A DNA stretch of 64,000 nucleotides from Ancylobacter tetraedralis (GTDB taxonomy: Bacteria > Pseudomonadota > Alphaproteobacteria > Rhizobiales > Xanthobacteraceae), in assembly GCF_014195655.1 (NCBI RefSeq), contig NZ_JACICD010000001.1, positions 596,682-660,681 on the forward strand, given 5' to 3'. Position numbers and translations under genes: made by a program. Numbering within the stretch: position 1 is the first letter of the stretch; each line of letters opens with the position of its first letter. This document shows positions 45,710 to 54,750 of this stretch, in pieces. The notes below the pieces were generated by a model. It saw nothing but the letters and a program-made list of their open reading frames with translations, was not told the DNA's origin and did not search any database.

Positions 45710-46293
45710 TTAATGGTCGTACCGCCTTGACGATGGCAAAAGTGCAATGAAAAGCACGCCCGATGGCGGCGCGAGGAGCGCGGCATTGGCTGAATTGCTA
45801 CGCTCGGGCTGCGCGATTAACAGCGGCGCCTTGCGCCATTTTTGCACGATTGAGCGCACCGTTCCGGTGATAGCCGCGTCAGAATCATTGTCGATGATCG
45901 GCGCCAGAGCCGCGATGTAGTTGCGTATCCTCGGCGGCAAAGGCTCGCCGACAAGCGACGCCTCATAGCGCGCTGGCCGATATTATAGGCCACCAGCAGT
46001 GCGCATATGCTGCCATAGCGGTCATAAAGTTGCCGCAGGTAAGCCGCGCCGACGCGGATGTTATCGCGCGGGTTGACCGCATCGGCGCGAGGCCGTGATG
46101 GATGCGAACCTATAGCACCGACGGGCGAGGCGGCCCGCGGATTGCCGCCCCTCTCACCTCGAAGGACCGCACGGATCCAGCCGCCAGGAAGCTCGAAGCG
46201 CTGCGCAGCTTCGTTGATGTAAGCGGCGTCGAACGCGACGGAATACGCCACAGTGGGCGTCATAGTTGGCGCGGTGGCAGAGCCGGACGACAC
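45710..46293 (-). pseudogene. Conjugation-type lytic transglycosylase, frameshifted
   Basis: The minus strand codes AAYINEAAQRFELPGGWIRAV and NPRAASPVGAIG. A deletion follows where the MGLMQIMP core should be. Then come NPRDNIRVGAAYLRQLYDRYGS and AYNIGQR. After an indel near 45975 the sequence continues in another frame as RYEASLVGEPLPPRIRNYIAALAPI. The catalytic Glu region reads RGERGGNPR. In conjugative elements of this group a transglycosylase gene lies directly upstream of the relaxase, and that order is kept here. Confidence 0.65.
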
Positions 46294-46578
46294 TCCGCTG
46301 ATCGATAGTCCCAGCTGCGAGGAAGAGCCCAGAGCGATCCATGTCAGCGCACCGCGGCGCGCCGGGCGAGGTCGCCGTCATGGGCCTCGTCCGTGTTCAA
46401 AGGACCATGGTTCGGATCGACGGGCGCGTCTGATCCTGGGGCAAAAATGCGGCTTCGGAGCCATCACGCCGGCAAGGGAAACGCCTCGGAAATGCAAGTC
46501 CCCGTCGACTTCAGAGACGGCGGTGATGCCCTGGCCTCGGCTTCGAACTCATCACCCGGCGAACGGCCGATGACGTAT

Positions 46579-46623
46579 TTGACACCCTGCCCACAAATAC
46601 CTATATATTCTATATATTATTAG
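46579..46623 (+). promoter_or_regulatory. Promoter and AT-rich box before the sulfone monooxygenase operon
   Basis: TTGACA at 46579-46584 and TATATA at 46602-46607 are 17 nt apart, a good sigma-70 pair. The 9-mer CTATATATT occurs twice in tandem (46601-46618) over the -10/start region. ATTAG (CTAAT on the other strand) follows at 46619-46623, 15 nt before ATG 46638. Related AT-rich boxes occur before other sulfur operons in the window. Confidence 0.55.
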
Positions 46624-46637
46624 CTGAGGGGCGGGCG

Positions 46638-47720
46638 ATGGCGTTGCAGGGTATCCGTTTTGGCGTATGGGCGCCGGTGCACGGTCCGCGCGCGGCGTTG
46701 AACGATCCTGAAGAGGCGTTCGATGCGTCGTGGGAGCACAACAAGGCGGTCATCCTGGAAGCCGAGCAGCTTGGCTTCCATTCGACGCTGATCGCCCAGC
46801 ACACCGTCAATCCCCATCTGCCGGACCATGACCAACTGGAAACCTGGACGGCGGCGGCGGCGCTGGCGGCGCTGACCAGCCGGATCGAGATCATCGCAGC
46901 CATCAAGCCGTTCATCTTCCACCCGGTCTTCCTCGCCAAGATGGCGCTGCAGATCGAGAACATCAGCGGTGGCCGGTTCGGCATCAACCTCATCAATGCC
47001 TGGAACAGCGCCGAGTTCGAGAAGGCCGGCATTGCCTTCGGCGAGCATGATGCCCGCTACGACTATGGCCGGGAGTGGATTTCGATCGTCTCCCGGCTGC
47101 TGTCAGGCGAGGCCGTCACCCATAAGGGACAGCATTTCTCGATCACGGACTACAAACTGACGCCGCGCGACCTGCATCGGGCACGGCCCTCCATCTATAT
47201 CGGCGGCGAATCCGAGCCCGCCCGGGCGCTGGCGGCTGACCATAGCGATGTCTGGTTCATCAACGGCCAGCCGCTCGCCGATGTCGCCAGCCTGATCGCC
47301 GATCTGCGTCGCCGCCCGCGCGAGGGCGCGCCGCTGCGCTTCGGCCTCTCTGCTTTCGTGATCGCCCGCGCGACGGAGGCCGAGGCGCGCGAGGCCTATG
47401 AGCGCCTTGTCGACCTAGCCAAACAGGATGCGGACGTCCACGCGCTCCAGCGCAAGCACGCCGACCCCAAGACCGTGATGTTCCAGACCATGGCGAAGTC
47501 GGTGCGTGTCGGCACCAATGGCGGAACCGCCGCTGGACTCGTCGGGTCCTACGACCAGGTGAGCGAGCGCATCCTCGCCTTCCACCGCGCCGGGATCGAG
47601 CTGTTCATGCTGCAATTCCAGCCGCTGCGCGCCGAGCTGCGCCGTTTCGCGGGGGAGGTCATCCCCCGCGTGCGGGCCGCCGGCAACGTCGCGCCGGCTC
47701 TCGCGCTTTCCGACGCCTGA
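46638..47720 (+). CDS. FMNH2-dependent LLM-class monooxygenase, SfnG/SsuD-like
   Basis: About 360 aa, bacterial-luciferase fold. Visible family segments are IEIIAAIKPFIFHPVFLAKMALQIENISGGRFGINLINAWN (flavin-binding barrel strands), FGEHDARYDYGREWISIVSRLL and SIYIGGESEPARALAADHSDVWFING. These match the sulfone/alkanesulfonate monooxygenase group; the layout is closest to SfnG (dimethylsulfone monooxygenase). It would use reduced FMN from an SsuE-type reductase. It is first of a five-gene operon with ssuCBA-type transport genes and an SfnB/DszC-like gene. Confidence 0.87.
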   Translation: MALQGIRFGVWAPVHGPRAALNDPEEAFDASWEHNKAVILEAEQLGFHSTLIAQHTVNPHLPDHDQLETWTAAAALAALTSRIEIIAAIKPFIFHPVFLAKMALQIENISGGRFGINLINAWNSAEFEKAGIAFGEHDARYDYGREWISIVSRLLSGEAVTHKGQHFSITDYKLTPRDLHRARPSIYIGGESEPARALAADHSDVWFINGQPLADVASLIADLRRRPREGAPLRFGLSAFVIARATEAEAREAYERLVDLAKQDADVHALQRKHADPKTVMFQTMAKSVRVGTNGGTAAGLVGSYDQVSERILAFHRAGIELFMLQFQPLRAELRRFAGEVIPRVRAAGNVAPALALSDA

Positions 47721-47751
47721 AACCTTGGCCGCTTGACGAGAGAGAGCCGGA

Positions 47752-48594
47752 ATGAGTGTGACCACCGAGTTTGCCGCCACTGAGGGCCGGACCTATTCGT
47801 CCGCGCCGTTGCCGGGCATTCGGCTCGGGCAGAACGGCCTCGTCGCCCTGTCCTGGCTGGTGCCGGTGCTGCTGCTTATCGTCTGGGAGGGGCTGGCGCG
47901 CTTTGGCTGGATCGAGCCGCACCTCCTGCCGGCGCCCAGCAAAGTGGCCCTGACCGCCTACAAGCTCACGGTTTCCGGCACTCTCTTGCACGACCTCGCC
48001 GTCAGCCTGCTGCGCGCGGCGGTCGGCTTTGCGATTGGCGGTGGGATCGGTTTCGCGCTCGGCACGCTGGTCGGCTTTTCCCGCATCGCCGAGGCTTTCA
48101 TCGACCGCAGCGTGCAGATGGTGCGGGCGATCCCGTTCCTGGCCGTGCTGCCGCTCGTCATCGTCTGGCTGGGCGTGGGGGAGGGGCAGAAGATCTTCCT
48201 TGTCGCGCTTGGTGTCGCCTTTCCGATCTACGTCAACACCACGCTCGGCATAAGGCAGGTCGACCCGAAGCTGGTGGAGCTTGGCCGCGTGCAGGGGCTG
48301 AGCAATTGGGAACTGATCGCGCGGATCGTCCTGCCGGGCGCGCTGCCCTCCATCCTCACGGGCGTTCGCTTCTCTTTGGCGACCGCATGGCTCGCCCTTG
48401 TCGTCGCCGAGACCATCGGTGCGCAGGCGGGGCTCGGCTTTCTTGCGCTCGACGCCCGCGAGTTCCTGCGCACCGACGTCATCGTGCTGACCGTCATCAT
48501 CTACGCGATGATCGGCGTGGCGGCCGACAGCCTCGCGCGGCTGCTCGAACGCCGCCTGCTCAAATGGCACCCGAACTATGGAGCCGGGCGATGA
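47752..48594 (+). CDS. Sulfonate-type ABC transporter permease (SsuC family)
   Basis: This 280-aa protein has six membrane spans and the EAA-like loop LVELGRVQGLSNWELIARIVLPGALPSILTG of the nitrate/sulfonate/taurine family. The N-terminus is extended by about 25 polar residues. It overlaps the ATPase gene by 4 nt. Confidence 0.9.
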   Translation: MSVTTEFAATEGRTYSSAPLPGIRLGQNGLVALSWLVPVLLLIVWEGLARFGWIEPHLLPAPSKVALTAYKLTVSGTLLHDLAVSLLRAAVGFAIGGGIGFALGTLVGFSRIAEAFIDRSVQMVRAIPFLAVLPLVIVWLGVGEGQKIFLVALGVAFPIYVNTTLGIRQVDPKLVELGRVQGLSNWELIARIVLPGALPSILTGVRFSLATAWLALVVAETIGAQAGLGFLALDAREFLRTDVIVLTVIIYAMIGVAADSLARLLERRLLKWHPNYGAGR

Positions 48595-49307
48595 CCGTGC
48601 AGCCGCGGGCCGAGGCGTTCCAGAAGAACGCCGTGGTGGTCTCGAATCTGCGCCGTGCCTATGGCGAGCGGAGTGTCATCGACCACCTCAATCTGGTGAT
48701 CGGGCAGGGCGAGTTCGTCGTGCTTCTGGGTGAGAGTGGCTGCGGCAAGACCACGCTGCTGCGCGCCCTGGCGGGGCTCGACCCGGTTCAGGGCGGCACG
48801 ATCGAGGTGCCGGGCCGCCCGGCGGTGGTGTTTCAGGAGCACAGGCTGCTGCCCTGGGAGACGCTGTGGCGCAACGTGACGCTCGGCTTGCGTGCCGGCG
48901 ATGCCCGCGCGCGCGCCGCTGCGGCGCTGGGGGAGGTGGGGCTCGGCGACCGGCTCGACGACTGGCCGCGCAACCTGTCCGGCGGGCAGGCGCAGCGCGT
49001 GGCGCTGGCCCGCGCGCTGGTGCAGGAGCCGAAGCTGCTGCTGCTGGACGAGCCCTTCGCCGCGCTCGATGCGCTGACCCGCCTTCGCATGCACGGCCTC
49101 GTCAAGGACCTTGTCGCCCGTCACCAGCCGGGCGTTCTGCTGGTCACCCACGATGTCGACGAGGCGATCCGGCTCGGTGATCGCATCCTCGTCATGCGCG
49201 ACGGCGTCATCGCCGCCGAACATCGCCTTACCCCCGACCAGGACGTGGCCGCCGCACGCGCCGAACTGCTGAGCGAGCTTGGCGTCTCCGTCGGCAATGA
49301 AAAATAA
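48591..49307 (+). CDS. Sulfonate-type ABC transporter ATP-binding protein (SsuB family)
   Basis: This 238-aa ATPase has Walker A GESGCGKTT, Q-loop VFQEHRLLPW, signature [14 protein letters not shown], Walker B LLLLDEPFAALDA and VTHDVDEAI. ATG 48591 overlaps the permease stop (ATGA); upstream open frame is a shadow of the permease gene. Confidence 0.92.
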   Translation: MTVQPRAEAFQKNAVVVSNLRRAYGERSVIDHLNLVIGQGEFVVLLGESGCGKTTLLRALAGLDPVQGGTIEVPGRPAVVFQEHRLLPWETLWRNVTLGLRAGDARARAAAALGEVGLGDRLDDWPRNLSGGQAQRVALARALVQEPKLLLLDEPFAALDALTRLRMHGLVKDLVARHQPGVLLVTHDVDEAIRLGDRILVMRDGVIAAEHRLTPDQDVAAARAELLSELGVSVGNEK

Positions 49308-49337
49308 CCATCTCATTGATTTAACAGGAATATCACC

Positions 49338-50336
49338 ATGCCGAACTCGATCCTCATCCCGTCGCGCCGCAGGTTTCTGGCGACATCGCTCGCCGGCGTG
49401 GCGGCGGCGGGTCTCGCCAGCGCAAGCCCGTCATTCTCCGCGACCGGGCGTAACACCGACACGCTGCGCCTGACTTGGGGTTATTTCGGCTTGAGCTACC
49501 TCGCCAAGGAGCATGGGGCGCTGGAGAAGCGGCTCGCCGACCAGGGCATCAAGGTCGAATGGATCGGCCCATTCCCCAATCATGCGCCGACCATGCAGGC
49601 GGTGACCGGCGGCACGGCCGACTATGCCTTCGGCGGCAGCACGACGCCGGCGCTGGCGGCGATCCTCGCCGGCTCGCCGCTCGTCTTTACCCAGTTCTTC
49701 ATCTATGAGCCCCGCACCACCGCGATCATCGCCAAGAAAAGCTCCGGCATCTCCAAGGTCGAAGATCTCATCGGCAAGTCGGTGGCGGTGAACCGCTCCG
49801 GCCTCGGCGAATTTCTCGTCGTCGCGGCGCTGGAGAAGCACAATATCGACCGCTCCAAGGTCAATTTCGTCTATCTCAACCCGCCCGACGCCGCCCCGGC
49901 GCTGGCCGCCGGCAAGGTCGATGCCTGGTCGATGTGGAGCCCCGGTGTGGACATCGCCCGCGTCGAGTACGACGCACAGGATGTGTTCATCGAGGAGCGC
50001 GACCTGCCGTTCCAGATCGACTTCAACACCTATCTGACGCGCCGCAAATTTGCCGAGGAGAACCCCGACCTGGTGCGCGCCTTCAACGCCGCGATCGTCG
50101 CGGAGGCCGAGTGGGCGAACGCCAACAATGTCGAGGCGGAGACCATCGCCTTCAAGGGGCTCAAATACCCGGAAGCCGTGCGCGACCACTTCATCTCGCT
50201 GAAGCGCAAATACACCCCCTATTCCGTCACCGACGAAGGCTTCCTCACCAAGTTCCAGACCGCTGCGGACTGGCTGAGCGAGCGCAAGGTGTTGCCGGAG
50301 AAGGTGAAGGTCACCGATTACGTGGCCGTGGTGTGA
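49338..50336 (+). CDS. Sulfonate-type ABC transporter substrate-binding protein (SsuA family)
   Basis: This 332-aa protein has a twin-arginine signal (PSRRRFLATSLAGVAAAGLAS). An NMT1/SsuA-like periplasmic domain follows (WGYFGLSYLAKEHGALEKRL; YAFGGSTTPALAAILAGSPLVFT; KSVAVNRSGLGEFLVVAALE; AWSMWSPGVDIA). The ligand is probably the sulfone or sulfonate used by the monooxygenase at 46638. Confidence 0.88.
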   Translation: MPNSILIPSRRRFLATSLAGVAAAGLASASPSFSATGRNTDTLRLTWGYFGLSYLAKEHGALEKRLADQGIKVEWIGPFPNHAPTMQAVTGGTADYAFGGSTTPALAAILAGSPLVFTQFFIYEPRTTAIIAKKSSGISKVEDLIGKSVAVNRSGLGEFLVVAALEKHNIDRSKVNFVYLNPPDAAPALAAGKVDAWSMWSPGVDIARVEYDAQDVFIEERDLPFQIDFNTYLTRRKFAEENPDLVRAFNAAIVAEAEWANANNVEAETIAFKGLKYPEAVRDHFISLKRKYTPYSVTDEGFLTKFQTAADWLSERKVLPEKVKVTDYVAVV

Positions 50337-50343
50337 GGGTGTC

Positions 50344-51567
50344 ATGAACAAGCCCGTCGATGCTTCCTTCCTTCGGCCTCCCGCCGATGGGGAGGCCGAA
50401 CTTGCACGCCTTCAGCCGCTGTTCGACCGGATCGAGGCCGGGGCCAGCGAGCGCGAACGCGAGCGGATCCTCCCCTTCGCCGAGGTCGCCCTGCTGCGCG
50501 AGGCGGGCTATGGCGCGCTTCGCCTGCCGGGCCCGGACCATGCCGGGCTCACCTTCCGGCAATTGCTGAAGATCGTTATCCGGCTCGGCGCGGCCGACTC
50601 CAACGTCGCGCACATCTTCCGCAACCATTTCACCGTGAACGAGCTCTATGTGCGCTGGGCCCGGGAGGGCCAGGGCCGCGTCTGGCAGGAAGCCATCGCG
50701 CGGGGCGCCATCTTCGGCCTCGGCAACATTGAACTGGGCGCCAAGTCGGCCGGCGGCGTGCTGCCTGCGACGACCATCACCCCGGAGGGAGACGGCTTCC
50801 GGTTGGAGGGCACCAAATACTACACCACCGGCACGCTCTACGCCGACTATGTGCTGGTGCGCGCGGCGACGCCGGACGAGCGGCTCGCGTCTGTGATCAT
50901 CCCGGTACGGCGCGAGGGGATCGAGATCGTCGATGACTGGGACGGGGTCGGCCAGCGCCTTACCGCCTCCGGCACCGGCCATTTCCGCCATGTGCGGGTC
51001 GAGGGCGCCGAGGTCGTCTTCGATGCCGACGGGGTGGGCTATGGCCACGCCTATTCCAACACGCTGGCGCAGCTCTACGTGACCGCCATCGTCGCCGGCA
51101 TCGCGCGAGCCGTGGTGAACGATGCAAGGCGGCTGCTGCTGGGGCGTACCCGCACGTTCTACTACGCCAACGCCGAGCGGCCGGCGGACGATCCGCTGTT
51201 GCAGCAGGTGCTCGGCGAGCTGTCGACCGACGCCTTCGCGGCCGAAGCTGCCGTGCTCGCGGCCGCCGAGGTGCTCGATGCCGTCGGCGCCGCGCGCGAC
51301 AGCGGACACGACGACGCGGCCCTCGCCCACGACGCCGCTCTTGCCGCGGCAAGGGCCAAGCTCATCGTGGACGAACTCGCCATTCGCAGCGCTGGCCGCA
51401 TCTTCGATCTCGCGGGCGCCAGCGCCGCCAGCCGCGCCAGGAACCTCGATCGCCACTGGCGCAACGCCCGGACCCTCGCGACGCACAATCCCGGTGTGAC
51501 CAAGGCGGCAGCCATCGGCGCCTTCGAGGCGAACGGGACGCGGCTGCCGGCCAAGGGGTTCTTCTGA
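50344..51567 (+). CDS. SfnB/DszC-like acyl-CoA dehydrogenase-fold flavoprotein
   Basis: This 407-aa protein has an acyl-CoA dehydrogenase fold. It has LGAADSNVAHIFRNHF, FRLEGTKYYTTGTLYADYVLV, GTGHFRHVRVEGAEV and the C-terminal HWRNARTLATHNPG, which is typical of the DszC/SfnB desulfurisation subgroup rather than of true acyl-CoA dehydrogenases. The catalytic Glu of the latter is not evident. It probably oxidises a sulfur compound such as a sulfide or sulfone with reduced flavin. It closes the operon and is convergent with tauC. Confidence 0.87.
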   Translation: MNKPVDASFLRPPADGEAELARLQPLFDRIEAGASERERERILPFAEVALLREAGYGALRLPGPDHAGLTFRQLLKIVIRLGAADSNVAHIFRNHFTVNELYVRWAREGQGRVWQEAIARGAIFGLGNIELGAKSAGGVLPATTITPEGDGFRLEGTKYYTTGTLYADYVLVRAATPDERLASVIIPVRREGIEIVDDWDGVGQRLTASGTGHFRHVRVEGAEVVFDADGVGYGHAYSNTLAQLYVTAIVAGIARAVVNDARRLLLGRTRTFYYANAERPADDPLLQQVLGELSTDAFAAEAAVLAAAEVLDAVGAARDSGHDDAALAHDAALAAARAKLIVDELAIRSAGRIFDLAGASAASRARNLDRHWRNARTLATHNPGVTKAAAIGAFEANGTRLPAKGFF

Positions 51568-51570
51568 TCT

Positions 51571-51637
51571 GGCTGCCGGCCACGCAGGAAGGCCGCGCGG
51601 CACCGGACACGGAGACGTCGAGCAATGGCCGGCAGCC
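51571..51637. terminator. Inverted repeat between convergent genes
   Basis: GGCTGCCGGCCA (51571-51582) and TGGCCGGCAGCC (51626-51637) are perfect 12-bp complements separated by 43 nt, in the gap between the convergent sfnB-like and tauC-like genes. It could act as a bidirectional terminator. Without a T-run this stays tentative. CGGCTGCCGGCCA also occurs once more at 51541 inside the gene end. Confidence 0.4.
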
Positions 51638-52542
51638 TAGCCTCTGCCGGCCCATCCGACGAATGTGCGCTCGATGAGGCGCACGGCGCATTCGAAGGCG
51701 AACGCCACAGCGGCGATGACGATGATGCCCGCGAGCACCACGTCCGTGGCGAGGAAGTTCGCCGCCGACTGGATCATGAAGCCGACGCCTCGCGTGGCGG
51801 CGACAAGTTCGGCGGCGACCAGCGTCGACCAGCCCGCGCCCAGCGAGATGCGGGTGCCGGTGAGGAGGGCGGGCAGTGTCGAGGGGAGCACCACGAAACG
51901 CAGCACCTGCGCCGGTGTCGCGCCGAGCGCCCGCGCGACATTCACCCGGTTGCGGTCGACCGCGCGCACGCCCGAGGCGGTGGCGATGATGATTGGCGGC
52001 AACATGGCCAGGGCGATCACCAGTACCTTGGCGGTTTCGCCGATACCGGCCCAGATGATGACCAGCGGCAGATAGGCGAGCGGCGGGATCGGGCGGAGGA
52101 ACTCGACCACCGGATCGAGGATGCCGCGCCCCACCGCGCTGAGCCCGATGGCGAACCCCGCCGGCACGCCGAGCACCAGCGCCGCCAGCAGCGCCGCGAA
52201 GACGCGCATAAGGCTTGCGCCCAGATGCTGGGCAAGGGTGGCATCGACAAAGCCTTCGTTCGCAAGGCGGAGAAGCCTTTCCGCGACGGCGCCAGGCGCG
52301 GGCAGGAACAGCGCCGGGACGAGCTGGAGCGCTGTGACGAGCCACCACAGTGCGAGGAAGCCAGCGATCGTGCCCAGCGATATCGCAACCCGCGCCGGGA
52401 TCGCGGGGAGGGAGATTGTGGTCCGCTGACGGTCAACGGTCTGGTCCGCGTCACGTGGCACGCCTTCGGCCGGGACGATGAACGGCAGGGAGAGCTCCGT
52501 TACCGGGACGGGACGGACGAAGGGAGCGGGATGAAGGCTCAT
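51637..52542 (-). CDS. Taurine-type ABC transporter permease (TauC family)
   Basis: This 301-aa protein has a 45-residue polar N-terminus and then six membrane spans. The EAA loop is VNVARALGATPAQVLRFVVLPSTLPALLTG. PLAYLPLVIIWAGIGETAKVL is characteristic of TauC. It is last of the minus-strand tauABC set and overlaps tauB by 4 nt. Confidence 0.9.
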   Translation of the reverse strand: MSLHPAPFVRPVPVTELSLPFIVPAEGVPRDADQTVDRQRTTISLPAIPARVAISLGTIAGFLALWWLVTALQLVPALFLPAPGAVAERLLRLANEGFVDATLAQHLGASLMRVFAALLAALVLGVPAGFAIGLSAVGRGILDPVVEFLRPIPPLAYLPLVIIWAGIGETAKVLVIALAMLPPIIIATASGVRAVDRNRVNVARALGATPAQVLRFVVLPSTLPALLTGTRISLGAGWSTLVAAELVAATRGVGFMIQSAANFLATDVVLAGIIVIAAVAFAFECAVRLIERTFVGWAGRG

Positions 52543-53330
52543 GGCTGGGCTCCAGCAAAGATCACCCCGCGCAACCTTTCGCGGGCGGCGGCGAAGTCGG
52601 GCGCGGACTTGATTTTCGCGCCGCCGCCCTCGCGGAGGGCGCGGCGGGCGAAGGGGAGGGGCTCGTCGAGGACGATCTGCCCTGGCGGCCCGGCCAGCAC
52701 GACAAGGCGCGTGCCCAGATACAGCGCCTCGTCGAGGCTGTGGGTGACAAAGACGATGGTCTTGCCGGTGCGCTGCCAGACCTCCAGCACGAGATCCTGC
52801 ATCTGCTCGCGGGTCAGCGCGTCGAGTGCGCCGAGGGGTTCGTCCATCAGCAGGATGTCAGGATCGGCGACGAGCGCGCGGGCAAGGCTCACGCGCTGGC
52901 GCTGTCCGCCGGAGAGCTGCCATGTCGCATGGTCACCCTTGCCGGCCAGGCCGACCAAAGCGAGCGCTTCCTCGGCGCGGACGGTACGCTCGGTTTGTGC
53001 AATGGAGCGCAGACGCAGTCCGAAGGCGACATTGTCGCGCGCGTTCAGCCAGGGATAGAGCGCGTCGGTCTGAAGGACGACGCCGCGATCGGCGCCGGGG
53101 CCGGTGACGCGCCGCTTATCCACCCACACCTCGCCTTCCGTCGGCGTGGTGAAGCCGGCTATGGCGTTGAGCAGGGTGGACTTGCCACAGCCGGAGGCGC
53201 CCAGCAGCAGCACCAGTTCACCGGCGGGGACGTCGAGGTTCACGTCACGCAGCACCTCGACCTCACCGCCGTGCGGGAGCGGAAAGCGCATGCCGAGGCG
53301 GAAGATCGTCAGTTTCATCGAGACGGTCAT
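52539..53330 (-). CDS. Taurine-type ABC transporter ATP-binding protein (TauB family)
   Basis: About 263 aa. Walker A GASGCGKST, Q-loop VVLQTDALYPW, signature LSGGQRQRVSLARA, Walker [14 protein letters not shown] and VTHSLDEAL are present. Starts at 53348, 53330 or 53318 are possible; 53330 is chosen for a TGAGG upstream. It lies about 150 nt from the tauA stop, more than in the other operons here. Confidence 0.9.
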   Translation of the reverse strand: MTVSMKLTIFRLGMRFPLPHGGEVEVLRDVNLDVPAGELVLLLGASGCGKSTLLNAIAGFTTPTEGEVWVDKRRVTGPGADRGVVLQTDALYPWLNARDNVAFGLRLRSIAQTERTVRAEEALALVGLAGKGDHATWQLSGGQRQRVSLARALVADPDILLMDEPLGALDALTREQMQDLVLEVWQRTGKTIVFVTHSLDEALYLGTRLVVLAGPPGQIVLDEPLPFARRALREGGGAKIKSAPDFAAARERLRGVIFAGAQP

Positions 53331-53481
53331 GAGCGTCGTGAGCCTCATGAGGAGCGGTGAGAAAAGGGGCCCGACACCGGGACCGTCGAAACGGGCCGAA
53401 TGCCGGGCCTTAAGTTCGTCGCGGGTCTCACCATCCGCGACGCTCGGGAACGAAAGAAGGAACGTCAGTCAGCAAGGAACC

Positions 53482-54486
53482 TCAGTTCAGCTTGGCGGCC
53501 TGCTCGGCCGGCGCGCGGCTGACATAGGGGCCGTAATCCCTGAGCACGGCGTCGATCCGCCCCTGCTCCTTGAGGAAGGCGGCCGTCTGGGTGACCGCCT
53601 CGACCGTGCCGCCACCGAGAAGGCCTTCGGAGAGCTGGTCGGCCAGGAGGGGAAACTTGTTGCCCTTCAAGAGCTCGGGAATTTCCTCCGGCTTGGCGCC
53701 GGTGAGCTTGGCGATGGCGGCGACTTGCGGCGAGGCCGCCGTCCAGGTCGCGCCGTTCTTGGCAAAATCGGCGTAGGAATCGGCAGTCACCTTGACGAAC
53801 TGGGCGACGATCTCGGGGTTCGCCTTGGCGAAGTCCTTGCGCACGATCCAGGCGTCGAAGGTCGGGGCGCCCCATTTGGCGACTTCGGCGGAGGAGGTGA
53901 AGACCTTGCCGGTTTCCTTGATCTTGCCGAGCGCGGGGTCCCAGACATAGGCGGCGTCGATGTCGCCGCGGGTGAAGGCAGCGGCAATCTCCGGCGGGCG
54001 CAGATTGAGGATCTCGACGCTCTTGGGATCGACTCCCCAATGCTTGAACGCCGCCAGCAGCGAATAATGGGTGGTGGAGACGAAGGGGACGGCGACCTTC
54101 TTGCCTTTGAAGTCCGCCGGCTTCTCGATGCCGGAGCCGTTGCGCACGACGAGCGCCTCGGCATCACCGAGCAGAGCGGCGACATAGATCGTCTCGATCG
54201 GCAGTTCACGGCTGGCGCCGGCGGCGAGCGGCGAGGAGCCGACATAGCCGATCTGCACGCTGCCGGAGGCGATGGCGGCGATCACGTCGGCGCCGGAATC
54301 AAACTTGCGCCAGTTGATCGTCGACTTGGTGGCGGCCTCATAGGTGCCGGCGGCCTGGGCAACCTTGGCCGGGTCGGCGCCGGTCTGATAGGCGATGGTG
54401 AACTCGGCGGCGACGGCGGGGTGAGCGATCAAGAGACCAAGCGCGGCGGTGGCGGCGAGAACGCCGCGGCGGGAGATGCTGGACAT
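53482..54486 (-). CDS. tauA: Taurine ABC transporter substrate-binding protein (TauA family)
   Basis: This 334-aa protein has a signal peptide (MSSISRRGVLAATAALGLLIAHPAVAA, with an RR pair). It has the TauA core: FTIAYQTGADPAKVAQA, WRKFDSGADVIAAIASGSVQIGYVGSSPLAAGAS, AFTRGDIDAAYVWDPALG and FDAWIVRKDFA. The FDSG and GSSPL segments are hallmarks of the taurine binder. ATG 54498 is an alternative start. The window shows no tauD, so the C-S cleavage enzyme for taurine must be elsewhere or be the SsuD here. Confidence 0.87.
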   Translation of the reverse strand: MSSISRRGVLAATAALGLLIAHPAVAAEFTIAYQTGADPAKVAQAAGTYEAATKSTINWRKFDSGADVIAAIASGSVQIGYVGSSPLAAGASRELPIETIYVAALLGDAEALVVRNGSGIEKPADFKGKKVAVPFVSTTHYSLLAAFKHWGVDPKSVEILNLRPPEIAAAFTRGDIDAAYVWDPALGKIKETGKVFTSSAEVAKWGAPTFDAWIVRKDFAKANPEIVAQFVKVTADSYADFAKNGATWTAASPQVAAIAKLTGAKPEEIPELLKGNKFPLLADQLSEGLLGGGTVEAVTQTAAFLKEQGRIDAVLRDYGPYVSRAPAEQAAKLN

Positions 54487-54714
54487 TGGAATTTCCATGG
54501 GTGCGCCGTCGCGGCGCTCATGTGGCGCCGGCGTGTCGGCCGACTGCGATGTGGCGATGGCTAGAGCCGGCTGCCCCGGCGGGCGGTCAGCGGCGTCGAC
54601 AGGTCCAAGTCATGATGCGCCCCTCTGCGCGACGCCGGCCGGGCGGCCAATGCGGAGGCAGTGCTCCAGCGTCGGTAAGGTATCTGAGCAGAGGCGCCGC
54701 GAGCGGTCAAGAAT

Positions 54715-54737
54715 AAATCTACTAATACAGTAGATTT
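54715..54737. promoter_or_regulatory. Perfect AT-rich inverted repeat upstream of tauA
   Basis: The 9-bp arms AAATCTACT and AGTAGATTT flank AATAC. It lies between the FAD-protein stop (54751) and tauA on the minus strand, in an AT-rich patch unlike its surroundings. It is either an operator of the tau operon or part of a terminator of the ssu operon. It contains the CTAAT core shared with the other sulfur boxes. Confidence 0.5.
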
Positions 54738-54750
54738 CTTTTGGACGGCG

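Noticed and set aside
45488-45750. Two overlapping 80-codon plus-strand frames
   Set aside because: They lie in decayed conjugative-element DNA between the two remnants, without ribosome sites or recognisable sequence.
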